From the NCBI RefSeq assembly GCF_001746835.1, contig NZ_CP016094.1, positions 2,681,501 through 2,745,500 of the forward strand: a stretch of 64,000 nt of DNA, in the 5' to 3' direction. Made by a program: the position numbers and the translations under genes. The number at the start of each line of letters is the position of its first letter. Position 1 is the stretch's first letter. Shown in pieces: positions 7,515-17,088 of the stretch. Under the pieces are notes generated by a model. The model was not told the origin of the DNA. It saw only the letters and a program-made list of their open reading frames with translations, and did not search any database. The stretch comes from Lacunisphaera limnophila (GTDB lineage Bacteria; Verrucomicrobiota; Verrucomicrobiia; Opitutales; Opitutaceae).

Positions 7515-8681
7515 ATGCATCTTTCCACGCCGCCCTCCAGCGCCTACACAAAGGACAATCCTTTGCCGGCGAAACTGCTCGAAAACCGCGTGCTGAACAA
7601 GGACGGCTCGGGCAAGGATACGCGGCACCTCGTGATCGACATCGCGGGCAGCGGGCTGACCTACCAGGTCGGTGATTCGCTGGGGATTTATCCCGCCAAC
7701 CGCCCGCAGCTGGTCGATGAGGTCATCGAGCTGCTGGGGGCCACGGGGAACGAGCCGGTGCAGCCGGCCCGCGCGACCGCCGCCATCAGCCTGCGCGAGG
7801 CGTTGACGAGCAAGCTTTCGCTTAACGGGCCGACGAAGAAAATCCTCGAGACGCTCGCCCTGAAAGCCACCACGCCCAAGGAGAAGGGGCGGTTGGAGTC
7901 GCTGCTGGCGCCCGAGGCGGCGGAGTTGCGCGAGGCCTTTCTCGGCGAGCGGGAATACATCGACCTGCTGGAGGAGTTTCCCGGCATCCGGCTGACGCCC
8001 CAGGAGCTGGTCGACCACCTGCGCCGCCTGATGCCCCGGCTCTACTCCATTGCGTCATCGCCGTTGCGGCATCCCGGGGAGGTGCACCTGACCGTCGCAC
8101 CCGTGCGTTATGAATCCAATGGCCGCCGGCGCTACGGGGTGTGCTCCACGTTCCTGGCGGACCGCGTGACGCGGCGGAAGACGCCGATCCCGGTGTTTGT
8201 CGCGACTTCGCACTTCAAGCTGCCGGAGGATCTCGCCCGGGATGTCATCATGGTGGGCCCGGGCACGGGCGTGGCGCCGTTCCGGGCCTTTATGCAGGAG
8301 CGGGTGGCGACGGCGGCCCGCGGGCGCAACTGGCTGTTCTTCGGCGACCAGCACCAGGCCACGGATTATCTTTATGGCGACGAGTGGAAGGCCCTGCTCG
8401 CGGAGGGGAAGATGGCGCGGGTCGACCTGGCCTTCTCGCGCGACCAGGCGCAGAAGATCTACGTGCAGGACCGCATGCGTGAGAACGCCGCGGAATTCTG
8501 GGCCTGGATCCAGGGAGGGGCCCACCTCTACGTGTGCGGCGACGCGCACCGGATGGCCAAGGACGTCGATCTCGTGCTGCACCAAATCATCGAGCAACAG
8601 GGCGGCCTGGAGCCCGCGGCCGCGGCGGAATACGTGAAGCAGATGAAGCGGGACAAGCGTTACCAGCGCGACGTGTATTGA
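7515..8681 (+). CDS. Stand-alone CysJ-type FAD/NADPH reductase (lacks flavodoxin domain)
   Basis: A 388-residue flavoprotein equal to the C-terminal two thirds of CysJ or P450 reductase. The FAD domain has the connecting region GLTYQVGDSLGIYPANRPQL and the FAD motif MPRLYSIASSP (RxYS). The NADPH domain has MVGPGTGVAPFRAFMQER and the C-terminal YVCGDAHRMAKDV. The N-terminal FMN/flavodoxin domain of CysJ is absent, with no room for it upstream. I chose ATG 7515 (MHLSTPPSSAY). Such short forms are annotated as sulfite reductase alpha subunits, but no sulfite reductase hemoprotein is in the window, so the electron acceptor is unknown. Confidence 0.85.
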   Translation: MHLSTPPSSAYTKDNPLPAKLLENRVLNKDGSGKDTRHLVIDIAGSGLTYQVGDSLGIYPANRPQLVDEVIELLGATGNEPVQPARATAAISLREALTSKLSLNGPTKKILETLALKATTPKEKGRLESLLAPEAAELREAFLGEREYIDLLEEFPGIRLTPQELVDHLRRLMPRLYSIASSPLRHPGEVHLTVAPVRYESNGRRRYGVCSTFLADRVTRRKTPIPVFVATSHFKLPEDLARDVIMVGPGTGVAPFRAFMQERVATAARGRNWLFFGDQHQATDYLYGDEWKALLAEGKMARVDLAFSRDQAQKIYVQDRMRENAAEFWAWIQGGAHLYVCGDAHRMAKDVDLVLHQIIEQQGGLEPAAAAEYVKQMKRDKRYQRDVY

Positions 8682-8746
8682 GAGAGGGGTTTGGGGGCGG
8701 AACAGGTGCGAGCGAGGTTGCGCGCGACCTGGGGCGCGGGTCTGAG

Positions 8747-8762
8747 CGCGAGCAAGCTCGCG
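8747..8762. repeat. REP-like hairpin CGCGAGC-AA-GCTCGCG followed by CCCACA
   Basis: A perfect 7-bp inverted repeat with an AA loop in the 164-base spacer between the reductase and fabG. The following GCCCACAAGG matches the flank of the hairpin at 3376-3389. No T-run follows, so termination is not indicated. Confidence 0.5.
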
Positions 8763-8845
8763 GCCCACAAGGGGGGCGGGGACGGCGGAAACTTCGCGCT
8801 TGCGGCGGGTGGGGGGAGTGCGTGCCATGAGCACCCTATCCCATC

Positions 8846-9592
8846 ATGAGCCTCACCTATAACAATCGTGTGGCCCTTGTCACCGGCGCGGGCCGGGGCA
8901 TCGGCAAGTCCATCGCCGAGTTGCTGGCCAAGAACGGCGTGAACGTCATCTGCGTGAGCAAGTCCGCCGACAGCTGTGGCGCGACGGCCGCGGCCATTGT
9001 CGCCGCGGGCGGCAAGGCCAAGGCGCTGGCGGTGGACGTGGCGGACGGCGCCGCGGTGGCGAAGGCGAGCGCCGACCTGCTCGCCGAGTACGGCCAGATC
9101 GACATCCTGGTGAACAACGCCGGCATCACGAAGGACGGCCTGCTGTTCCGCATGTCGGAAGACGACTGGAACTCGGTCATCGCGACGAATCTCACCAGTT
9201 GCTACCACTGGACGAAGTATATCGGCCGGTCCATGACGACGAAGCGCTGGGGCCGCATCGTGAACATCACCTCGGTGGTCGGCATCATGGGCAACGCCGG
9301 CCAGGCCAATTACTGCGCGGCCAAGGCCGGGCTCATCGGCTTCACCAAGTCCATCGCCAAGGAGTTCGCCGCGCGCGGGGTGACCTCGAACGCCGTCGCC
9401 CCGGGCTTCATCAAGACCGACATGACGGCCGCGCTGCCCCCCGAGGCGGCCGAGAAGATCACCTCAGTCATTCCGTTGAAGCGCCTGGGCGAGGCGGCCG
9501 ACATTGCGCACATGACGGCCTTCCTCTGTGCCGAGGAAGCGGGCTACATTACCGGCCAAGTTTTTACCGTTGACGGCGGCATGGTGATGTGA
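8846..9592 (+). CDS. fabG: 3-oxoacyl-ACP reductase
   Basis: A 248-residue short-chain dehydrogenase that reduces 3-oxoacyl-ACP in fatty-acid elongation. The NADPH loop is TGAGRGIGKSIAELL (about residues 12-26), NNAG is present near residue 90, and the catalytic Ser/Tyr/Lys are seen in NITSVVG and NYCAAKAGLI (Y-x-x-x-K). The tail SNAVAPGFIKTDMT and ITGQVFTVDGGMVM is typical of FabG. The start has no Shine-Dalgarno sequence. acpP follows 39 bases downstream, then fabF, giving the classical fab order and supporting the assignment over other SDR enzymes. Confidence 0.95.
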   Translation: MSLTYNNRVALVTGAGRGIGKSIAELLAKNGVNVICVSKSADSCGATAAAIVAAGGKAKALAVDVADGAAVAKASADLLAEYGQIDILVNNAGITKDGLLFRMSEDDWNSVIATNLTSCYHWTKYIGRSMTTKRWGRIVNITSVVGIMGNAGQANYCAAKAGLIGFTKSIAKEFAARGVTSNAVAPGFIKTDMTAALPPEAAEKITSVIPLKRLGEAADIAHMTAFLCAEEAGYITGQVFTVDGGMVM

Positions 9593-9631
9593 ACCCTCTT
9601 ACCTAGCTAAATTTCATATCCCTTTACCAAC

Positions 9632-9895
9632 ATGGCCGACCAGAAAACCATCGAACAGCGCGTCAAAGAAATCATCGTTAACCAATTGAATGTTAACGAG
9701 GAGCAAATCACTCCCCAGGCTTCGTTCCTGGATGATCTGGGCGCCGACTCGCTCGACACCGTCGAGCTCATCATGGCCTTTGAAGAAGAGTTCAAGGACG
9801 AGATCAAGGGTGAGATCCCTGAGTCCGACGCCGAGAAGCTTCAGACCGTGGGCGATGTGACCGCCTACATCCAGCAGAAGGCTGGAAAGAACTAA
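9632..9895 (+). CDS. acpP: Acyl carrier protein
   Basis: An 87-residue acidic carrier protein. The phosphopantetheine attachment site is the Ser of [19 protein letters not shown], in the canonical DSLD context. It carries the growing acyl chain for FabG and FabF encoded on either side. The upstream bases (ATATCCCTTTACCAAC) hold no Shine-Dalgarno sequence even though ACP is normally a very abundant protein. A strong terminator follows directly (9917-9965) and probably keeps ACP mRNA more abundant than fabF mRNA. Confidence 0.97.
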   Translation: MADQKTIEQRVKEIIVNQLNVNEEQITPQASFLDDLGADSLDTVELIMAFEEEFKDEIKGEIPESDAEKLQTVGDVTAYIQQKAGKN

Positions 9896-9916
9896 CGTTT
9901 TGGCTTTTGAACTGAT

Positions 9917-9965
9917 CGCTCTACCGTCTGGCCATGTCCTGGCCCGGTAGGGCGTTTTTATTTTT
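9917..9965 (+). terminator. Intrinsic terminator between acpP and fabF
   Basis: CGCTCTACCG (9917-9926) pairs with CGGTAGGGCG (9945-9954) with one G-T wobble, an inner GGCC/GGCC pair can add to the stem, and TTTTTATTTTT follows. It sits 22 bases past the acpP stop and 16 bases before the fabF ATG. It should reduce read-through into fabF and protect the acpP mRNA end. Confidence 0.82.
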
Positions 9966-9980
9966 CCACCTGAACCTTCG

Positions 9981-11231
9981 ATGGAAACCGTATCCTCCAA
10001 CCGTCGCGTCGTAGTCACCGGCATGGGCGTCATCACGTCGCTCGGCCACAATGTTGCTGATTTCTGGTCCGCGCTCCTCGCGGGCAAGTGCGGCGTGGAC
10101 CGCGTGTCGCTCTTCGACGCGAAGGACTACAGCTGCCAGATTGGCGCCGAGGTCCGGGGCTTTGACCCCGCGACGCTGATGGACCCGAAGGAGGTCCGGC
10201 GCAACGACCGCTACACCCATTTCGGTTTCTGTGCGGCCAAGCAGGCCATCGCGGACTCGAAGCTCGACATGACCAAGGCCGATGCGGATCGCGTCGGCGT
10301 GATCATCGGCTCCGGCATCGGCGGCATGTGGACGATCGAGAACCAGCACAAGGTGCTGCTCGAGCGCGGCCCCCGCAAGGTGTCGCCCTTCATGATTCCC
10401 GCGCTGATCAGCAACATGTGCAGCGGCCTGGTGGCGATCGAGCTGGGGGCGCGCGGCCCGAATTTCGGCATCGTCAGTGCGTGCGCCACGGCCACGCACG
10501 CCATTGGTGAATCCTTCCGCATGGTGCGCAGCGGCGAGGCCGACGTGATGGTCTGCGGCGGCGCCGAGGCTGCGATCACGCCGCTCGCCTACGCCGGGTT
10601 CTGCTCGATGAAGGCGATGAGCACGAACAACGAGAATCCCCAGAAAGCCAGCCGCCCGTTCGACCTGAACCGCGACGGCTTCATCATGGGCGAGGGTGCC
10701 GGTGTGCTCGTCATCGAGAGCCTGGAGCACGCGCAGGCGCGCGGGGCGACGATCTATTGCGAACTGGCCGGTTATGCCGCCACGTGCGACGCCTTCCACA
10801 TCACGCAGCCGGATCCCGAGGGCAAGGGCCTCTCGCAGGCGATGAGCCGCGCGTTGAAGGATGCCCAGGTCACGCCGGAACAGATCGACTACATCAACGC
10901 CCACGGCACCTCCACGCCCTACAACGACAAATTCGAGACGCTCGCGATCAAGAAGGTGTTCGGCGAGGCCGCGCGCAAGGTGATGATCAGCTCCACCAAG
11001 TCCATGACCGGCCATCTGCTGGGTGCCGCCGGCGGCATTGAGGCGGTCATCAGCGTGAAGACCATCCAGACCGGCGAGGTGGCGCCGACGATCAATTACG
11101 AGACGCCGGACCCGGACTGCGATCTCGACTACGTGCCGAACGTGAAGCGCAGCGCCCCGGTCAAGACGGTGCTGACCAACAATCTCGGCTTCGGCGGACA
11201 GAACGCCGCGCTCGTCTTTCGCCAGCTCTGA
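9981..11231 (+). CDS. fabF: 3-oxoacyl-ACP synthase II
   Basis: A 416-residue condensing enzyme that extends acyl-ACP with malonyl-ACP. The Cys-His-His triad is visible: Cys in VSACATATHAIGES (about residue 168), His in INAHGTSTPYND, and His in STKSMTGHLLGAAGG. NNLGFGGQNAALVF at the C-terminus holds the gatekeeper loop. It is the third gene of fabG-acpP-fabF but lies behind the acpP terminator, so it depends on read-through or its own promoter. The start ATG follows CCACCTGAACCTTCG, with no Shine-Dalgarno sequence. Confidence 0.96.
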   Translation: METVSSNRRVVVTGMGVITSLGHNVADFWSALLAGKCGVDRVSLFDAKDYSCQIGAEVRGFDPATLMDPKEVRRNDRYTHFGFCAAKQAIADSKLDMTKADADRVGVIIGSGIGGMWTIENQHKVLLERGPRKVSPFMIPALISNMCSGLVAIELGARGPNFGIVSACATATHAIGESFRMVRSGEADVMVCGGAEAAITPLAYAGFCSMKAMSTNNENPQKASRPFDLNRDGFIMGEGAGVLVIESLEHAQARGATIYCELAGYAATCDAFHITQPDPEGKGLSQAMSRALKDAQVTPEQIDYINAHGTSTPYNDKFETLAIKKVFGEAARKVMISSTKSMTGHLLGAAGGIEAVISVKTIQTGEVAPTINYETPDPDCDLDYVPNVKRSAPVKTVLTNNLGFGGQNAALVFRQL

Positions 11232-11321
11232 GACCGCGGCGGCGGGGGTGGACGGGAAAAATCAAAATTCCCCGTTGACGCGCCCGAAGCCCGGCCTTTT
11301 ATCTCGCGCTCTTTGGTTTGG

Positions 11322-11397
<76 letters not shown>

Positions 11398-11487
11398 TCC
11401 TTCGCCGAGCTGGGCGAGGACGAAGGATGTCCTCCGAAGCTTCATCGCAGGAGGACGTTTAACAGGCGACTTGGCCCGAGTGGCTAC

Positions 11488-11596
11488 GGATGGCACGGCC
11501 ATCCTTGCTAGCGCGTCCGTGCGGTTCCCTTTTCGATTATGCGGATACTTATGCCAAATCCCCCATGGCTGACGCAGTCGGAGACCCCGCCCTACA
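11488..11596. repeat. Spacer palindromes after tRNA-Phe, with a truncated TGTAGGG-family end
   Basis: Two things are visible in the spacer 11398-11614. GGATGGC-ACG-GCCATCC (11488-11504) is a perfect 7-bp hairpin, and GTCGGAGACCCCGCCCTACA (11577-11596) equals the last 20 bases of the repeat at 3435-3489 exactly. The rest of the spacer shows no gene. A tRNA-Ser-like D-arm string near 11470 does not fold into a full tRNA. Confidence 0.6.
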
Positions 11597-11614
11597 AGCC
11601 AAAGTCAGTCGGTA

Positions 11615-11959
11615 TCATCCCTGCGGCGTGCGGGCCCCGTCCGTGATCAGGACGATGCGCTCGGCGTTGAGAGCCATCATGTCGCCCGCCGAAAAGGTGA
11701 TCAGCACGACCCCGTGCAGGGCCCGGGCGGTCCGGATGCCCTTGACGGAGGCGACCTTGTTGTCGCTCTGGAAGAAGACCACGAGGCTCTTGGGCGACAT
11801 TTGCTGGATAGCCGCGGCATAGCCGGCGGCCAATTCGCTGGCGGGGGAGGCCACGGTGACGTTCGTGGTGGCCGGAATGGCCGGCGCGGTTTCGGGCAGG
11901 GCCGCGGGCAGGGCCGGGGCGAGCGTGGCCAGGAGCAGGAGCAGGCGGAGGGTTTTCAT
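11615..11959 (-). CDS. Small secreted protein of unknown function
   Basis: A 114-residue protein with a clear signal peptide (MKTLRLLLLLATLAPALPAA). The mature part has an Ala/Thr/Pro-rich start and then two predicted beta-rich stretches, SLVVFFQSDNKVASVKG and ALHGVVLITFSAGDMMALNA. I recognise no family. It lies 66 bases downstream of another small exported protein on the same strand (12026-12430), so the two may be co-transcribed. Codon usage looks like its neighbours, and the signal peptide argues that it is a real gene. Confidence 0.65.
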   Translation of the reverse strand: MKTLRLLLLLATLAPALPAALPETAPAIPATTNVTVASPASELAAGYAAAIQQMSPKSLVVFFQSDNKVASVKGIRTARALHGVVLITFSAGDMMALNAERIVLITDGARTPQG

Positions 11960-12025
11960 GGCTGGGGTCGACGGGTTGGGTGGGCGATGGGCCCCCGTTC
12001 AGACGCCAGCGTGACCGGCCGGTTC

Positions 12026-12430
12026 CTAGCGGGGAAACTTGAAATCGAAGGCCTGGATTTCCTCGACCATCCCGGGGAAGGATTCGTTGGCCAGCTTGCC
12101 GGCTACCACGGGGGTGACCTGGGCGGGCGAACGCAGCTTCAGGGTCTTGGAACTGATCACGACCTTGTACACCAGGTCCTTGGCCAGCTTGTTTTCCACC
12201 CGCAGCTTAAGGATCTTTTTCTCGGGATCGGGCTGGGCGGAGAAGATCACCTGCGCGCCGGCATCAGGCTGGGGGCTGACAGCCACGAGCTTCAGTTTTT
12301 TGCCGTCGACCTCGAAGCGGGCGTAAAGGGTGTCGCCGGGACGGATGACCAGTTCCTTCAATTTGTCGGCGGCCGAGGCAAACGGGCTGAGGACGGCGAG
12401 CAAGAGCAGGGCAAGGAGGTGGCGATTCAT
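12026..12430 (-). CDS. Small secreted beta-rich protein of unknown function
   Basis: A 134-residue protein whose first 21 residues (MNRHLLALLLLAVLSPFASA cleaved before AD) are a signal peptide. The mature part alternates charged and hydrophobic residues (DTLYARFEVDGKKLKLVAV, KILKLRVENKLAKDLVYKVV), which suggests a compact beta sandwich. No known domain is recognised. It is divergent from the NtrC-type regulator at 12576 with a shared 145-base upstream region, and is followed by another small secreted gene at 11615-11959. Confidence 0.72.
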   Translation of the reverse strand: MNRHLLALLLLAVLSPFASAADKLKELVIRPGDTLYARFEVDGKKLKLVAVSPQPDAGAQVIFSAQPDPEKKILKLRVENKLAKDLVYKVVISSKTLKLRSPAQVTPVVAGKLANESFPGMVEEIQAFDFKFPR

Positions 12431-12575
12431 CGGAAAATAGGGGGTGGGGGACGACGTGATTTAGCGCTAAGGAGCAGCGTTAGGCAGCCGGGTTCAACTG
12501 AATAGTGCGGCGGCCCTGTGCCACCTCGTCTCATTTCCCGTTGACCAGAGCCCCGCCCGAGGCTTCATGGGGGGC

Positions 12576-13949
<1,374 letters not shown>

Positions 13950-14061
13950 AGGCGGGCAAACGCAACGGGTGGAACCTGACCTCCGGGCAGGTTTGCCGAT
14001 CGGGCGTCGATCAGCCCGCGCGGAGCGCGGACTCCACCGCGGCGCCGCACCTCCCCCGGCC

Positions 14062-15831
14062 ATGAAATCCGCGCAGGAACTGATCCATTGGCTGGAACAG
14101 GGCCGCGGGGCGCGCTGGGTCGCCCGCGCGGGGCTGGTGCTGGCGGGCCTGCTGCTGACTACCCTCTACACTTGGAAGCAATTCCACGGCATTCCCGATG
14201 AGCTGGCCATGCAACAGGCCGTGCTTGGGCGACAACTGGCGCGGGGGGAGGGCTTCACCACGCCGGTCAATTACCCGCAGACCTACGCGGTGCTCGCGGC
14301 CCGCGGGCAGAAATTTGACGAGGGAAAACCGTATCCCGACCTGCACCACGCACCGCTCTATGCGATCGTGCTGGCCGCGACCTTCACGCTCCTGCCCGAT
14401 GCGGCCTGGGCGCACCGGCCGGTGCCCCCGGAAGGCTGGGCGCCCGACTATGTCGTGCTGGGGTTGAACGCGGTCCTGATGTGGGTGGCGGTGTGGCTCG
14501 TTTGGCGGCTGGCTGTCCGGTTGTATGACCGCCGCGCCGCCTGGCTGGCGGCGCTGGGCACGGTGCTCTCGGTGAGCCTGTGGGAACAGGTGGTCAGCTT
14601 GAGCGGGCTCACGGTTTTCCTTGTGGTGATCCTCGCGGTCTTCAATGGCCTCGCGGGGATCGAGGTGCGGCTCACGCAGTCGGCCGCCTGGTCGCGGGCG
14701 CTGGGCTGGCGGGTGGCGGCGCTGGGCGGGCTGGCGGCGCTGTTGTTTCTCACGGAATACTCCGGCGGCCTGGTGGCCGTGGTCCTGATCGGCTACCTGG
14801 CCTGGCGCCTGCCGGGGCGCGCCCGCTGGCCGGTGCTCGGGGTGTTTGCCGCGGCTTTCGCCCTGCTGGTGACGCCCTGGCTGGGTCGCAACCTCCTGGT
14901 CTCCGGCCATCCGCTCGGGCTGGCCTGGCAAAATCTGGCGCTCAAATCCGGTGATCCCACGGCCGAGCCCGCCACGCAGCGCCAACTCGCCGCCACCGAG
15001 CCGCCGGGCTTTGACCTGAACAAGCTGGGCAACAAGGGCCTGACCGGGCTCGAGCAAAATCTGCAGTCGCGCATCTGGTCGGGCGGCGGGATGCTGTTCA
15101 CGGCCTTCTTCATCGCGGGGCTGGCGTATCAATTCCGGCACGGACCGATGAACCGTGTACGCTGGGTTTTTGCCGTGGTGTTGCTGGTGCTGCTGGCGGG
15201 ACAGCCGTTCCTGAATTCCGGGGAGAGTCCGCGTCTGCCGGCCCACTACCTGGCGCCGCTCATCATCGTTTTTGGCAGTGGTTTTCTGCTGGTGCTGGTG
15301 GACAGCCAGCCGCGCCTGGCCTCGCACTGGCGCTGGGTGGCGGCGGCGCTATTGCTTCTGCAGGGCCTGCCGCTGTCGCGCGACTGCCTGGAACCGCGCA
15401 AGATCCATTTCCACTACCCGCCCTATTTCCCGAATCTGTTCATCGAGCTGCGAAAGGACATGCAGACGCGCTTCCTGCCCGGTACCGGCGTGGCCAGTGA
15501 TGTGCCGGCCGGCACGGCTTGGTACGGCCAGTTGCGGGTCTGGGCCAAGCCGGAGCGGCTGCGTGATTTCTCGCAGATCATCGTCGAGCAGAATATCGGG
15601 GCCCTGCTGCTTACGCCGGTTACGCTGGACCGCCCGTTTTTCACCGAACTGGCGGCCCGCAAGGATGATAACATCAGCCTGACCGACACGGGCGGGTGGG
15701 GCGGGGTTTATGCCGGATTGGTCACGCGTCGGATGCCGGCGAATTTCCCGCTCAATCTGCCCCCGCAAAAACTGACGGAAAACATGGTGCTGCTGGTCAA
15801 TCCGCAGACCCTCCTGCGACAGGGAAATTGA
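14062..15831 (+). CDS. GT-C-type membrane glycosyltransferase-like protein
   Basis: A 589-residue polytopic inner-membrane protein with about 10 to 11 hydrophobic segments in the first 470 residues and a soluble C-terminal part. The first periplasmic loop has GIPDELAMQQAVLGRQLARG, an Asp-Glu pair followed by A-x-x-x-A-x-G as in ArnT/PMT-like (GT39-type) enzymes that use polyprenyl-phosphate sugars. I chose ATG 14062 (MKSAQELIHW); the longer upstream frame lacks membrane character. It precedes the outer-membrane barrel and Wzc-like genes and may glycosylate envelope components. Family assignment rests on topology and the DE motif only. Confidence 0.7.
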   Translation: MKSAQELIHWLEQGRGARWVARAGLVLAGLLLTTLYTWKQFHGIPDELAMQQAVLGRQLARGEGFTTPVNYPQTYAVLAARGQKFDEGKPYPDLHHAPLYAIVLAATFTLLPDAAWAHRPVPPEGWAPDYVVLGLNAVLMWVAVWLVWRLAVRLYDRRAAWLAALGTVLSVSLWEQVVSLSGLTVFLVVILAVFNGLAGIEVRLTQSAAWSRALGWRVAALGGLAALLFLTEYSGGLVAVVLIGYLAWRLPGRARWPVLGVFAAAFALLVTPWLGRNLLVSGHPLGLAWQNLALKSGDPTAEPATQRQLAATEPPGFDLNKLGNKGLTGLEQNLQSRIWSGGGMLFTAFFIAGLAYQFRHGPMNRVRWVFAVVLLVLLAGQPFLNSGESPRLPAHYLAPLIIVFGSGFLLVLVDSQPRLASHWRWVAAALLLLQGLPLSRDCLEPRKIHFHYPPYFPNLFIELRKDMQTRFLPGTGVASDVPAGTAWYGQLRVWAKPERLRDFSQIIVEQNIGALLLTPVTLDRPFFTELAARKDDNISLTDTGGWGGVYAGLVTRRMPANFPLNLPPQKLTENMVLLVNPQTLLRQGN

Positions 15832-15890
15832 TTTGCCACCGAGGGGGGGCTGCCCCTTAAGTCAGGCACACCTAAGACCTTGGCTTAATT

Positions 15891-17069
15891 ATGAAAACCA
15901 CGCTTCGCCTACTGCCAGCCGTTGTCCTTTTGCCTTCTTTTGCCCTGGCGGTCTATGCGCCCATTCCCGACCAGGAACAGGGCAAGGCCCTGACTTATCG
16001 CCTGGGTGCCGGCGTGTCGCACGACAGCAATATTTTCGGCGGCTCGACCGGCGAGATCGACAGCGTGGTTTATAATTTCACGGGTGAGATCTCCTACAAC
16101 GGATCGATCAGCGACCAGACCTTCCTCTCTGCCTCCTACGAGCTCAGCAACGACCATGTGGTGGACCGTCCGGGCAAGCAGAACCTCACCAACCACCATC
16201 TCGAGGCGCGCGTGGCGCATTCCTTCGCGCAGGACACCAACATCGATCTGAGCGCGGCCTACGTCATCGCCAACAATCCGGAGTCCCTGCTCGCCGGCGT
16301 GCCGCTGAACACCGACCAGTCCTACAATCGCGGCCAGTTCGACGGCCGCTACACCACCAGCCTCAATGCCAAGACCGCGCTGGTCACCAAGTACCGGTTC
16401 GTCGACTACCGCTACGACAGCGCGACGCTCGCCACGGACCTCGACCGGTCCGAACATCTGCTGGGCCTGGAGGCCTCCTTCCAGCTCCTGCCCGAGACCA
16501 AACTCGTGGGCGAATACCGCTACCAGGACATCGGCTACGATTCCGCCGCGAGCCTCAAGAACAAGACCTCGAACTTCTTCATGGTCGGGTTTGAGCACAA
16601 TCCCGGCAAACATCTCATGGTCTCCGGCCGGGCCGGTCTCGAGGACCGGAGCCGCGACTCCGGCGCCGACACCACCGCCCCCTACGTCGAGCTGAGCACG
16701 CGCTACAGCTACACCGAGGGCTCCTACCTCTCCGCCGGTTACATGCACACCATCGAGGAACCGTCCGATGTCACCCGCTTCACCGATACCCAGGTCAACC
16801 GCTACTTCGTCAACCTCCAGCACCAGCTGAGCGGCGCCTTCACCGCCTCGGCCTCCGTGACGTATGAGCCCTCGTCGCTCCAGGGCCGCCGCGGCGTGCA
16901 GGTCGACCTGGATGAGGACACGACCCGTCTCGGCCTGGCCCTCGCCTGGCGCCCGACCAAGAACTGGGCCCTGATCGGCTCCTACGATTACGATGATGTC
17001 AGCTCCGAGGACCCCAACCGCGGCCAGAACCGCGACCGGCTCGGGGTGAACGCTCGGTACACGTTCTGA
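15891..17069 (+). CDS. Outer-membrane beta-barrel protein of an exopolysaccharide locus
   Basis: A 392-residue protein with an N-terminal signal peptide (MKTTLRLLPAVVLLPSFALA). The rest is a series of alternating amphipathic strands such as LTYRLGAGVSHDSNIF, SLNAKTALVTKYRFVDYRYD and SFQLLPETKLVGEYRYQDIG. It ends in aromatic NARYTF, the usual C-terminal Phe signal for BAM-dependent outer-membrane insertion. The opening GAGVSHDSNIFGG is common in barrel proteins encoded next to capsule genes. The autokinase gene starts 19 bases downstream, so the two are likely one operon. No Wza-like polysaccharide export lipoprotein is present nearby. Confidence 0.82.
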   Translation: MKTTLRLLPAVVLLPSFALAVYAPIPDQEQGKALTYRLGAGVSHDSNIFGGSTGEIDSVVYNFTGEISYNGSISDQTFLSASYELSNDHVVDRPGKQNLTNHHLEARVAHSFAQDTNIDLSAAYVIANNPESLLAGVPLNTDQSYNRGQFDGRYTTSLNAKTALVTKYRFVDYRYDSATLATDLDRSEHLLGLEASFQLLPETKLVGEYRYQDIGYDSAASLKNKTSNFFMVGFEHNPGKHLMVSGRAGLEDRSRDSGADTTAPYVELSTRYSYTEGSYLSAGYMHTIEEPSDVTRFTDTQVNRYFVNLQHQLSGAFTASASVTYEPSSLQGRRGVQVDLDEDTTRLGLALAWRPTKNWALIGSYDYDDVSSEDPNRGQNRDRLGVNARYTF

Positions 17070-17088
17070 TCTCCGCCGCCGCGGACTC

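Noticed and set aside
11469-11580. A tRNA-Ser-like string (GGCGACTTGGCCCGAGTGG) after tRNA-Phe.
   Set aside because: A D-arm-like stretch is present, but no matching acceptor 3' strand, anticodon stem or T arm at tRNA distances can be folded. At most a remnant or chance.
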